From Sphingobacteriales bacterium JAD_PAG50586_3 (lineage in GTDB: Bacteria > Bacteroidota > Bacteroidia > CAMBQF01), in contig CP096135.1 in the NCBI GenBank assembly GCA_023213195.1, forward strand, positions 1,382,616-1,446,615: 64,000 nt of DNA. The letters run 5' to 3'. The notes beneath the pieces were generated by a model. It did not search any database and was not told where the DNA came from. It saw only the letters and a program-made list of their open reading frames with translations. The translations under genes and the position numbers were made by a program. Shown piece after piece: positions 17,816-25,552 of this stretch; the stretch's first letter is position 1, and each line of letters starts with the position of its first letter.

Positions 17816-19333
17816 TTAGTTTTCCTGTAGCACTTTCATTTTGCTGATAAACGCGTTTAGCTCGGCTTCCAGCGTGTCTGTCTCTACTCTTTTGTTGTAG
17901 ATAACAGGCTGTGCTGCACGTACTTCGCAGTCAACTAATGAACATCTCTCGCACGATTCGTTAACCTGTTTAACAGCAATTGAATCGTCATTCCAGAACT
18001 TAATTCTCTTCTTTAGGTCGGCATTAAGTAAGAAGCCAATGGTAACACTTGAACTTAAATGGGGTTTGCGGTTAAGTGGTCTTGCCAGGGTAATGCACAA
18101 ATACTCATTTTTGCTATCAACATACTGAGAACGCTGTATACCGGCCAGTGGACGCGTATAATTGCCACTTTGGCTTAACTGTTTGGTTTGCTGCAACATG
18201 GTAAGAGAAATCCACCTGCGGCAGTAATGCTCATTAACCTGGTTTGCATGTGGGTTGTGCTTACCCGATAGGTGGAGCTCTTTTGTTAGGTAGTATTTGT
18301 TGGGTGTTTCGCTATCGTTAAAACGGAGGAAGAACATACTGTTTAACCCAAAATATTCTGGCAGTAAATTGGTTAAGCGGTGCAAAAATGTTTCGGGCGA
18401 TACGTAGTATTTAAGCATCAGGTCTACCAGTGCGTCGCCATCCCATTTTTCCTTGCTAAAGAACGCCTCTAAATCTGTCAGGAAAAGACCTTTGTTTAGC
18501 AGTAGCGCGTTGGCAAAGTACGATGCCTTAAAATTATTAAACACCTGCTCAAAGGTTGTAACCTTTACCCACGATGAAGTATAGGAGCGCTCCTTTATCT
18601 TCATGTAGTTAAAACCAATTTCTTTAGCTAACAGAAACCTGCGCTGGGTGCGGTTAAGGTTACCATTCATATAAAAACGGTTTTCTTCGCCGGGCACAAG
18701 TATGCTGCGGAAACCGTTTAGCTTGGGGTTATTGGTAATCTCTTCGCGGTCTATTATATAGTTGTACTTATTCTCTAGTATAGTAATAAGCTGGTCGGCG
18801 TTTATGGGCGGGGCGGGTTCAAAATCAAACTCCTTAATAAACTCTTCTACCTGTTTTTCAATATCTTCAAAGTAGTTGTTCTGCATCTCTTGGTAAGAGC
18901 GCAGCGCGGCAAAGTAAAAGTTTTCCTGCTTAAGGTTGTAGTTGCGGGCAATCTCGGCCAGTGTATTAATAAAGGCATTAACCTTTATTGGGGCCTCGGC
19001 AATCATACTTAACAGCTTGGATGAATCAATACCAAACATATCAAGCGGAAATTCTTTAAATATGGGAGAGTTTATAATCTCTATGGCAGGGGCAAGGGCT
19101 TTGTTTACTTTTAGAGAGACCAGATTCTCATAAGTAGTTCCTAATTCTTTGGCTAAACCCGTTACCTTATCGGGTTTAGGGTATTTTTTGCCTTTCTCAA
19201 TCTCATTAATATAGGATACAGCCATACCTACGGCATCAGCCAACTCTTGCTGAGAAAGTTCTTTGGCTTGCCGCAATTGTTTGATTTTCAATCCGAAAAT
19301 CAATTTTATACTATCCTCTTGTGTGAAATTCAT
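17816..19333 (-). CDS. RamB/ScfR-type XRE regulator with degenerate ImmA/IrrE domain
   Basis: 505 residues. Residues about 10-72 are an XRE helix-turn-helix (IKQLRQAKELSQQELADAVG, then SYINEIEKGKKYPKPDKV). A central ImmA/IrrE-like region follows, but the zinc motif HExxH reads KEIGF, so peptidase activity is unlikely. The C-terminal DUF2083-like part contains RRWISLTMLQQ and three Cys at about 461, 464 and 469 (CERCSLVDCE). The architecture matches short-chain fatty-acyl regulators such as RamB and PrpR of actinobacteria, which control acetate/propionate and glyoxylate genes. It is divergent from aceB-aceA, so it probably controls them. Its own promoter overlaps a candidate operator, suggesting autoregulation. 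Confidence 0.88.
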   Translation of the reverse strand: MNFTQEDSIKLIFGLKIKQLRQAKELSQQELADAVGMAVSYINEIEKGKKYPKPDKVTGLAKELGTTYENLVSLKVNKALAPAIEIINSPIFKEFPLDMFGIDSSKLLSMIAEAPIKVNAFINTLAEIARNYNLKQENFYFAALRSYQEMQNNYFEDIEKQVEEFIKEFDFEPAPPINADQLITILENKYNYIIDREEITNNPKLNGFRSILVPGEENRFYMNGNLNRTQRRFLLAKEIGFNYMKIKERSYTSSWVKVTTFEQVFNNFKASYFANALLLNKGLFLTDLEAFFSKEKWDGDALVDLMLKYYVSPETFLHRLTNLLPEYFGLNSMFFLRFNDSETPNKYYLTKELHLSGKHNPHANQVNEHYCRRWISLTMLQQTKQLSQSGNYTRPLAGIQRSQYVDSKNEYLCITLARPLNRKPHLSSSVTIGFLLNADLKKRIKFWNDDSIAVKQVNESCERCSLVDCEVRAAQPVIYNKRVETDTLEAELNAFISKMKVLQEN

Positions 19334-19350
19334 CTGGGGCTTAAACTATA

Positions 19351-19369
19351 CAAAGGTAGCAAACTTTGC
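19351..19369 (-). promoter_or_regulatory. Regulator promoter overlapping GCAAACTTTGC operator-like box
   Basis: The minus-strand TACCTTTG -7 box (19351-19358) directly abuts the near-palindrome GCAAACTTTGC (19359-19369), 18 nt from the regulator ATG. The box resembles RamB-type AAACTTTGCAAA sites known in corynebacteria. Binding here is inferred. Confidence 0.5.
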
Positions 19370-19382
19370 GCTTTAAAGTCAG

Positions 19383-19435
19383 TTTAGCGAAATTTTTAAT
19401 TTAGCGAAAATTTATTTTCAGCGAAATTTCGCTAA
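19383..19435. promoter_or_regulatory. Three TTTAGCGAAA-type boxes, candidate operator of aceBA
   Basis: TTTAGCGAAATTTTTA (19383-19398), TTTAGCGAAAATTTA (19400-19414) and TTCAGCGAAATTTCGCTAA (19417-19435) form a 17-nt-spaced direct repeat. The last contains the perfect 14-bp palindrome AGCGAAATTTCGCT (19420-19433). They occupy the gap between the divergent regulator and aceB, ending 15 nt upstream of the aceB -7 box. Confidence 0.6.
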
Positions 19436-19450
19436 TTCAAAAAATGTTTT

Positions 19451-19458
19451 TATGTTTG
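19451..19458 (+). promoter_or_regulatory. -7 promoter box of aceB
   Basis: TATGTTTG matches TAnnTTTG and ends 18 nt before the aceB ATG at 19477. This argues against the longer reading from 19444, which would begin upstream of the predicted transcript start. Confidence 0.55.
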
Positions 19459-19476
19459 TACTATAAAATTGGATTA

Positions 19477-21066
19477 ATGGAAACGGAAGTAACAAAAGGA
19501 TTGGAAATTAAAGCTGAGGTAACTCCCGCCTATGCTGAAATTTTAACCCCCGGTGCATTAGAGTTTGTAGTTAAGCTACACCGTGGCTTTAATGCCCGCC
19601 GCTTGCAACTATTGGCTAAGCGTGTAGAGCGCCAGCAGCAGATTAACAATGGTATTTTGCCCGATTTTTTACCTGAAACTACCCAGATACGCGCTACCGA
19701 TTGGGTTGTAGCTCCGTTACCGGCCGACCTTCTAGACCGCCGTGTAGAGATTACCGGACCTGTTGACCGTAAAATGGTTATCAACGGCCTTAATGCCGGC
19801 ACGCAGGTTTACATGGCCGATTTTGAAGATTCAAACTCACCAACATTTGCCAACTGTATAGAAGGCCAAATTAACCTTCGCGATGCTATTGCAGGTACTA
19901 TTACCTATAATAACAATGGTAAAGAGTATAAGCTTAACGAGAAAACAGCCGTGTTAAAGGTTCGTCCACGCGGTTGGCATCTTAACGAGAAGCACCTATA
20001 TATAGATGGCGAAATAGCCTCGGGTTCTTTAACCGATTTTGGCTTGTTCTTTTACCATAACGCAAAAGCCCTTATTGCTAAAGGCAGCGGCCCATACTTC
20101 TATCTTCCTAAACTGGAGAGTCATTTAGAGGCCCGCCTGTGGAACGATGTTTTTGTATTTGCCCAAAACGAATTAGGCATACCCCAGGGCACCATTAAAG
20201 CTACCGTGCTTATAGAAACCATTTTGGCTGCTTTTGAAATGGACGAGATTCTATATGAGCTTCGTCAGCACTCAGCTGGCCTTAACTGTGGCCGCTGGGA
20301 CTATATCTTCTCATACATCAAAAAGTTTCAAAAACGCCCCGAGTTTACTTTGCCAGAGCGTGCGCAGGTTACTATGACGGTGCATTTTATGAGCTCATAT
20401 TCACAACTAGTAATTAAAACCTGCCACCGCCGCAATGTGCATGCAATGGGCGGCATGGCTGCACAAATACCAATTAAAAATGATGAGGATGCTAATACTG
20501 CGGCTTTGGCTAAAGTACGGGCCGATAAAGAGCGCGAAGCGCAAAACGGCCACGATGGAACATGGGTTGCCCACCCCGGCTTAGTAAGTGTGGCTAAAGA
20601 GGTGTTCGACAAATACATGCCTACGCCTAACCAAATTGCCAACAAGCGTTTAGATGTTGAGGTTACTGCTGCCGATTTACTGCAGGTACCTACAGGCACC
20701 ATTACGCTGGAGGGTTTTAAAAACAACATAGACGTTTCTATACAATATATAGAAGCTTGGTTGCGTGGCAGCGGTTGTGTACCTATCTATAACCTTATGG
20801 AAGATGCCGCAACAGCCGAAATTAGCCGTGCGCAAGTATGGCAGTGGTTGCACAATGGTGCTGCCCTGACAGGTGGTACTGTAATAGACCGTGCCCTGTT
20901 TAACCAATGTGTTGCCGATGTTGTAGAGCAACTGAAAACCACCTTTGGCGAAGATAAATTTAACGCCGGCAAATACAAAGAGGCTACCACCATGTTTGTA
21001 GAACTGGCTACGGCCCCCGAGTTTTCAGAGTTCCTAACATTAAACGCTTACAATCAAATAGATTAA
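19477..21066 (+). CDS. aceB: Malate synthase A
   Basis: About 529 residues. It condenses glyoxylate with acetyl-CoA to malate in the glyoxylate shunt. Family blocks are VEITGPVDRKMVINGLNAG, MADFEDSNSPTFAN, VRPRGWHLNEKH, FYLPKLESHLEARLWND, ILAAFEMDEILYELR, GLNCGRWDYIFS, the CoA region NGHDGTWVAHPGLV, and the late catalytic region LMEDAATAEISRAQVWQWL. The start METEVTKG was chosen from the promoter position. aceA follows 41 nt later. Confidence 0.97.
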   Translation: METEVTKGLEIKAEVTPAYAEILTPGALEFVVKLHRGFNARRLQLLAKRVERQQQINNGILPDFLPETTQIRATDWVVAPLPADLLDRRVEITGPVDRKMVINGLNAGTQVYMADFEDSNSPTFANCIEGQINLRDAIAGTITYNNNGKEYKLNEKTAVLKVRPRGWHLNEKHLYIDGEIASGSLTDFGLFFYHNAKALIAKGSGPYFYLPKLESHLEARLWNDVFVFAQNELGIPQGTIKATVLIETILAAFEMDEILYELRQHSAGLNCGRWDYIFSYIKKFQKRPEFTLPERAQVTMTVHFMSSYSQLVIKTCHRRNVHAMGGMAAQIPIKNDEDANTAALAKVRADKEREAQNGHDGTWVAHPGLVSVAKEVFDKYMPTPNQIANKRLDVEVTAADLLQVPTGTITLEGFKNNIDVSIQYIEAWLRGSGCVPIYNLMEDAATAEISRAQVWQWLHNGAALTGGTVIDRALFNQCVADVVEQLKTTFGEDKFNAGKYKEATTMFVELATAPEFSEFLTLNAYNQID

Positions 21067-21107
21067 CCATACATCAATTATTAAAAACATAAAAAATCCC
21101 CCACACA

Positions 21108-22390
21108 ATGAATAAGCAAGCAAGAATAGACGCCCTTGTGGCCGACTGGTCTACCAACCCACGTTGGAAAGGTATTGAGCGCCCATACACTGCCGAAGAG
21201 GTAGTTAACCTATCAGGCTCTTACAAAATTGAGTACACCATTGCCAAACTTGGCGCTGAGCGTTTATGGACCAAACTTAACAGCCAGGATTGGGTTGCAG
21301 GCGCTTGGTGCTTTAACCGGTAACCAAGCCATTCAAGAGGTGCAAGCCGGTTTAGAGGCTATTTACCTTAGCGGCTGGCAAGTTGCTGCCGATGCTAACC
21401 TAAGCGGCGAAATGTACCCTGACCAAAGCCTTTACCCTGCTAACAGCGTACCTTCTGTAGTTAAAAAAATTAACCAAGGCGCTTCTTCGTGCCGACCAAA
21501 TTCAAACCCTTGCAGGTGTTGAAGATACTCATTACTTAGTGCCTATTGTTGCCGATGCCGAAGCCGGCTTTGGTGGCAACCTTAACGCCTTCGAATTAAT
21601 GAAGCAGATGATTGAGGCAGGTGCTGCTGGTGTTCACTTCGAAGACCAATTATCATCAGCTAAAAAATGCGGTCACTTAGGTGGTAAAGTATTGGTACCA
21701 ACCCAAGAGGCTATTGCTAAATTGGTTGCTGCCCGTTTAGCTACCGATGTTATGGGCGTTCCATCATTAATTATTGCCCGTACCGATGCCGAAGCTGCAA
21801 ACCTTATAACCAGTGATATTGACCCACGCGATGCCGACTTTATTACCGGCGAACGTACTGCCGAAGGTTTCTACTACGTTCGTAACGGCCTGGAGCAGTG
21901 TATTAACCGTGGCTTAGCTTACGCTCCATACGCCGACCTTATTTGGATGGAAACTGGCAAGCCTGATTTAGCTGAGGCTGCTGCTTTTGCAAAAGGTATC
22001 CACGCTGTTTACCCAGGTAAAATGTTGGCTTACAACTGTTCTCCATCATTTAACTGGGCTAGCAAATTAAGCGTTGCCGAGATGGAAACATTCCGCGAAG
22101 ACCTTGCTGCACTTGGCTTTAAATTCCAGTTTATTACCCTTGCAGGCTTCCACGCCCTTAACACCAGCATGTTCGAACTTGCCCTTAACTACAAAAAACG
22201 TGGTATGGCCGGTTACTCTCAACTGCAAGAGCGTGAGTTTGCCCTACAGGCTGAAGGCTTTAAAGCTGTTAAGCACCAGTCGTTTGTTGGCACAGGCTAT
22301 TTTGATGCCGTACAAAACACTGTTATGCAAGGCACTGCCTCTACAACCGCCCTTAAAGGTTCTACCGAAGAGGAGCAGTTTAACCACTAA
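21108..22390 (+). CDS. aceA: Isocitrate lyase (two frameshifts)
   Basis: Cleaves isocitrate to succinate and glyoxylate; with malate synthase it allows growth on acetate or fatty acids. The active-site signature KKCGHLGGK is intact. Other family blocks are [57 protein letters not shown] and YNCSPSFNW. The frame changes near 21295-21303 (GTTGCAGGCG) and near 21476 (ACCAAGG), each needing removal of one base. After correction the text flows as DWV-ALGALTG and [11 protein letters not shown]. The corrected length of about 426 residues is normal, so the enzyme is probably functional in the organism. Confidence 0.93.
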
Positions 22391-22503
22391 GAATATATTA
22401 ATGCTTCTGGTTGCTTTTGTGTCGGTTGGAACACAAGCGTCGGCAACCGAGGGTTGACAACATTAATTAGTATATCCAACCAAATCCATATCCAAAATCC
22501 GCC

Positions 22504-22532
22504 AAGAGCCACGCAGCAATGTGTGGCTTTTT
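22504..22532 (+). terminator. Terminator after aceBA
   Basis: AAGAGCCAC (22504-22512) pairs with GTGGCTTTT (22523-22531), with one G-T pair, followed by more T. A weaker hairpin GGTTGC/GCAACC (22409-22448) lies between it and the aceA stop. Confidence 0.7.
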
Positions 22533-22553
22533 GGCTTTTATAAATTCTATTAG

Positions 22554-22608
22554 CTCCCCTCCTGCAAAGGAGGGGTAATTCTGACTGTTAAGTCAGAATG
22601 GGGTGGTG
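22554..22608. repeat. Branched stem-loop repeat, copy 1
   Basis: Hairpin CCCCTCCT/AGGAGGGG (22556-22563 with 22568-22575), then ATTCTGACT/AGTCAGAAT (22578-22586 with 22591-22599), then GGGGTGGT. Nearly the same layout occurs at 24204-24258. Confidence 0.75.
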
Positions 22609-22617
22609 AATTGCTCT

Positions 22618-22680
22618 GTAACCGCTGCTACTCTCCCAAAGGGATGCCTTTGGCATAAATAAAAGAACGCGTTTTAAACT
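22618..22680. repeat. Repeat module B, copy 1
   Basis: A segment ending AAAAGAACGCGTTTTAAACT, with GGGATGCCTTTGGCATAAAT before it. Related segments occur at 22893, 24146, 24273 and 24429, each a short distance after a stem-loop repeat. No reading frame of note. Confidence 0.6.
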
Positions 22681-22694
22681 ATAAGTTTCATGTC

Positions 22695-22714
22695 ATTCCT
22701 GCGTAGGCAGGAAT
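22695..22714. repeat. ATTCCTGC/GCAGGAAT hairpin
   Basis: A perfect 8-bp stem with loop GTAG preceded by GTC and followed by CTCA. Similar GTCATTCCTGC hairpins are widespread dispersed repeats in many bacterial genomes. Only one copy is seen here. Confidence 0.6.
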
Positions 22715-22784
22715 CTCACCAAGCCCCACCTAAACTCCTTTCCATTGCAGCAAATTTTAACGTTTTTGCAATGCATTTATTTAA

Positions 22785-22862
22785 GGTCCCTCTCATTGAG
22801 AGCCTGTGCTGACATTAATCGTCAGTAGGGGGATGTCGCCAAATGCGACAGACGGGAGAGGG
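22785..22862. repeat. Branched stem-loop repeat with three inner hairpins, copy 2
   Basis: An outer stem CCCTCTC (22788-22794) / GAGAGGG (22856-22862) encloses CTC-ATT-GAG, CTGAC/GTCAG and TGTCGC/GCGACA hairpins, a cloverleaf-like layout. Copy 6 at 24503-24597 has the same outer stem and first hairpin with different inner arms. Confidence 0.7.
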
Positions 22863-22892
22863 TCTTTAAACCCAACATGGCTGACCCACGTG

Positions 22893-22935
22893 TAAACCCT
22901 GCGGCTGTAAGAAAAAATTACAAAATGAACCTTGA
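22893..22935. repeat. Repeat module B, copy 2
   Basis: AAACCCTGCGGCTGTAAGA followed by an A-rich stretch and AAAATGAACC. It follows stem-loop copy 2. A partial duplicate (AACCCAACATGGCTG) sits just upstream near 22869. Confidence 0.55.
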
Positions 22936-23054
22936 TTTTGAGCGTTTTCAATAGGCATATTTAGGTTTTTTAAAGAGCAGATTTTTAGTTTTTCACTTTT
23001 AGTTTTTAGTTCACTACAAAGATACAACCCCGCACCCCCTTTGTCAAGAAGAAG

Positions 23055-23349
23055 TTATCCGTGTTGGTTTATAATAGCCGTTAGCTGCGCGCCCGGCACC
23101 ACGCCCGATTGCCGCCACTTAATCTCCCCTTTTTAAAGAGTATAAGCGTAGGCACCCCTGTATTTGGTAATGCGCCGCCGCATTAGGGTTAGCGTCAACA
23201 TCTACCTTAATAATCTTCACCTTGTCGCCAAGCTGTTTGGCAACATCGCTAAGTATAGGTGCCTGTGTTTTGCATGGGCCGCACCAGGTAGCGGTAAAAT
23301 CTACCAATACAGGCACATCCCCATTAATCAAATCCATAAAAGCCGACAT
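23055..23349 (-). CDS. Thioredoxin (two frameshifts)
   Basis: A small cytoplasmic thioredoxin of about 99 residues. It contains VLVDFTATWCGPCKTQAPIL with active site WCGPC, KVDVDANP, and after correction VPTLILFKKGE and a C-terminal helix to GAQLTAIINQHG. Two G4 runs (plus-strand C runs 23155-23158 and 23126-23129) are each one base short; restoring both gives a complete protein ending in TAA at 23055. Without this correction the gene looks truncated. It is isolated within the repeat-rich stretch. Confidence 0.85.
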
Positions 23350-23496
23350 AATATAATGTGTTTATTTAACTACAAAATTAAGCACCATATAGTTTAAAGT
23401 ATGTAATGTATGTTACGTAAGCTATAATAAACCCCATTTAATTAGCTAAGCCCAATAATAGTGACTACCTCTGTAGCTTAACATAAAACACCTGCA

Positions 23497-24039
23497 ATGA
23501 AATACGCATTAACAATATTACTAGCCTCCATGCTCTTAACTTTTTCAGTTAACGCGCAAACCAAACAATGGCTCGATGCCGGTTTTAGGGTAACAGCTAA
23601 CGAGAAAGATGCCTCTTATTACCAAATTGTAAATAAAGATGGCACCTATAAAGTCTACTATACCAACGGTACCGTGCAGCAAGAGGGTAAGTTTATATCC
23701 TTTGCCGACCAATACATAAACGGCACCGTAAAGTTTTACGATGATAAAGGCATTTACCTGCGCAGCCGCGATTATGTGCGTGGCCTTATAAAGCCTGTAC
23801 CCATGCATACCGGCGATATTAAAGAACCCTATACCTACATAGGTTTAGTCTATCAATACGAGCAACCCGGAACAGCCCCAACAGCATACGACGATGCTAC
23901 CCGTTTAGGTATGGAAAACCTGGCCGAGAAGTGCCGCGATTTAGGTGCCGATGCTGTAATAAACACGCGCATAGAACTTAGCAAGCTTGATGCTACCCCG
24001 CGCATTACCTTATATGGCACAGCGGTAAAAATCAAGTAA
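23497..24039 (+). CDS. Secreted protein with YbjQ-like C-terminal part
   Basis: 180 residues with signal peptide (MKYALTILLASMLLTFSVNAQ). The middle (KDGTYKVYYTNGTVQQEGKF and GTVKFYDDKGIYLRSRDYV) resembles MORN/YwqK-like toxin-antitoxin-component repeats. The C-terminal part (DDATRLGMENLAEKCRDLGADAVINTRI) resembles the YbjQ/DUF74 pattern in which a LGADAV motif precedes a strand. No catalytic residues can be assigned. Flanked by repeats on both sides. Confidence 0.6.
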   Translation: MKYALTILLASMLLTFSVNAQTKQWLDAGFRVTANEKDASYYQIVNKDGTYKVYYTNGTVQQEGKFISFADQYINGTVKFYDDKGIYLRSRDYVRGLIKPVPMHTGDIKEPYTYIGLVYQYEQPGTAPTAYDDATRLGMENLAEKCRDLGADAVINTRIELSKLDATPRITLYGTAVKIK

Positions 24040-24054
24040 CATATTGCAGAATAT

Positions 24055-24137
24055 TTTAAGGTCTCCCTTTTAAAGCTTACAGTGCTGACCGTAAGCGTCA
24101 GTAGGAGTCCCCAATCGAAGACTGAGGGAGGGATTTT
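24055..24137. repeat. Branched stem-loop repeat, copy 3
   Basis: Starts GGTCTCCCTTTTAAAG, contains CTTAC/GTAAG, and ends GAGGGAGGGATTTT. It lies directly after the 23497-24039 gene and could also serve as its terminator. Confidence 0.6.
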
Positions 24138-24145
24138 ATCCTGTC

Positions 24146-24185
24146 TATAACCCTTGCGGCTGCAAGACAAAGCGCACGTTTTGAG
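24146..24185. repeat. Repeat module B, copy 3
   Basis: TATAACCCTTGCGGCTGCAA followed by AAAGCGCACGTTTTGAG. Same order relative to the stem-loop as the other copies. Confidence 0.6.
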
Positions 24186-24201
24186 TCTTTACTATTTCAA
24201 G

Positions 24202-24258
24202 TCCCCTCCTTTTTAAGGAGGGGTAATTCTGACTGCTAAGTCAGAATTGGGGTGGTTA
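24202..24258. repeat. Branched stem-loop repeat, copy 4
   Basis: CCCCTCC/GGAGGGG hairpin, then AATTCTGACT/AGTCAGAATT, then GGGGTGGT. Almost identical to copy 1 at 22554. Confidence 0.75.
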
Positions 24259-24272
24259 CATTTTTCATTTAG

Positions 24273-24316
24273 TTAAACCCCCCATGGCTGTAAGATAAAG
24301 AACGCGTTTTGAACTT
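24273..24316. repeat. Repeat module B, copy 4
   Basis: TTAAACCCCCCATGGCTGTA followed by AAGAACGCGTTTTGAACTT. The GAACGCGTTTT core is shared with copy 1. Confidence 0.6.
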
Positions 24317-24368
24317 CATTTTTAACTCTATCCCCTAAGTGGAAGTAGTTCCCTTCATAGGAAAAAAC

Positions 24369-24420
24369 TCTCCCTTTTAAAGGGAGTACCTCTGACCTTA
24401 GTCAGAGGGGAGGGATTTTT
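24369..24420. repeat. Branched stem-loop repeat, copy 5
   Basis: CTCCCTTTTAAAGGGAG hairpin, CTCTGAC/GTCAGAG hairpin, then GGGAGGGATTTTT. The same pattern occurs at 42745-42792. Confidence 0.7.
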
Positions 24421-24428
24421 ATCTATCT

Positions 24429-24490
24429 ATAACCCTTGTGGCTGTCCCGTAGGGATGCCCTTGGCATAAATAAAATCATCAAAATGAACC
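24429..24490. repeat. Repeat module B, copy 5
   Basis: TATAACCCTTGTGGCTG, then GGGATGCCCTTGGCATAAAT (shared with copy 1) and AAAATGAACC (shared with copy 2). It reads as a mosaic of copies 1 and 2. Confidence 0.6.
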
Positions 24491-24502
24491 CTTCTTTTGC
24501 AA

Positions 24503-24597
24503 GGTCCCTCTCATTGAGAGCCCGTCCGAATGGATAAATCCATTTATCCGGGCGGAGGTGGCCACGCCTGCGGCGTGGACGGGAGAGGGTATCCTGG
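24503..24597. repeat. Branched stem-loop repeat with three inner hairpins, copy 6
   Basis: Outer stem CCCTCTC/GAGAGGG, inner CTC-ATT-GAG, then GGATAAA/TTTATCC and CCACGCC/GGCGTGG hairpins. The inner hairpins differ in sequence from copy 2 while the outer stem is identical. Confidence 0.7.
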
Positions 24598-24735
24598 CTT
24601 TTTTACTTCTTAGTTTCTAAAACATACACCTTAACCCCTCTCTGTGGGGCAGAAAGGGGTTAAAGGCTAGTTAGTTTTTTATGTCTACTTCGGGGAGTGG
24701 GAGGGAGTTTCCTTTTCGACTTTATATAAACTATT

Positions 24736-24880
24736 TTTTTAAGTCTCCTCCTTTTTAAGGAGGAGTGTCCTTTAGGGCGAGGTGGTTAATTTCATTGTTT
24801 TCAAGCCTTCTTTACGACACGTACTTTACTTTTTAAAGCCCCTCTCCCTTGGAGGGAGGGGTTGGGGATGGGTGCTGCGC
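24736..24880. repeat. Two further stem-loop repeats (copies 7 and 8)
   Basis: CTCCTCC/GGAGGAG near 24742-24765 and CCCCTCTCCC/GGGAGGGG near 24839-24867. From 24600 to 25019 no gene was seen; the stretch also contains AACCCCTCTCTGTGGGG near 24644. Confidence 0.6.
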
Positions 24881-25019
24881 AGCATTTAATACTACTTGCT
24901 TTGCCTGAATAACCCATCAGGCTTGGGTGTCACATTTGTTAGTTTGCAAATAACAGTACAAAGATACAACCATAAAAAGCGTTTGTCAAGTGTTTTATAA
25001 AAATTATTAATAACTGCAT

Positions 25020-25532
25020 TTATTTGTTCCATGGGAAAGATTTATCTAAAGAGTCAAGATAGACATAGATTCTCTGCCACAACGTTTGCTTTGGCTTCTT
25101 GCTCTTAGGTGCAACAAATTCATATCGTTCATATTGATTAATGTCATCGGGAAAATCAGGATTTTCAATATACAACCCATCCCCATAATCTTGTGTGTGC
25201 CTTATGGTAGTTCTATTTTCTAAATGAAAAGTCAGTTGTTCGTCCTCATCTTTTGTTAGGTCTACTATTTTTTGCCCTTTAAAAACAAGGCCTTTGGGTA
25301 ACACCCAATTTTTACTTGTTACAGTAAGCAGAGGTTCTTCGTTATTCCATTCATTAATACAATCACTCCAAAAACAGTATTTTACCTTATTGTCTACTTC
25401 CATAATAGTAGCAAAATAATAGGCAGGCGCAATTCCCGGACAAAAGTCGTGAGGCCCGTTTTGCTCAGTATAATATAAGTTGCTAAGCGTGCGGCCTATT
25501 AATAACTCCTTGTATTTTTCAAATTCTGTCAT
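25020..25532 (-). CDS. Cytoplasmic protein of unknown function
   Basis: 170 residues without a signal peptide, aromatic and acidic. It begins MTEFEKYKELLIGRTLSNLYY and ends with a basic/aromatic tail (KKPKQTLWQRIYVYLDSLDK). Not recognised. It is the last of three small minus-strand genes that include a SUKH-family protein, a context in which small unknown proteins are often immunity proteins; that is inference only. Confidence 0.6.
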   Translation of the reverse strand: MTEFEKYKELLIGRTLSNLYYTEQNGPHDFCPGIAPAYYFATIMEVDNKVKYCFWSDCINEWNNEEPLLTVTSKNWVLPKGLVFKGQKIVDLTKDEDEQLTFHLENRTTIRHTQDYGDGLYIENPDFPDDINQYERYEFVAPKSKKPKQTLWQRIYVYLDSLDKSFPWNK

Positions 25533-25552
25533 TACTACAAAGATGGTAGTTT

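Noticed and set aside
19530..20993. Long minus-strand reading frames inside aceB
   Set aside because: They are shadows of the aceB coding sequence with no promoter, no recognisable domain and no conserved start.
22401..22457. An 18-codon reading frame (MLLVAFVSVGTQ...) just after aceA
   Set aside because: It coincides with a hairpin (22409-22448) and lacks support as a peptide; more likely part of the transcript end.
22554..24880. CRISPR-like array
   Set aside because: The repeats vary in length and sequence, spacing is irregular, inner arms are palindromic, and no cas genes are present.
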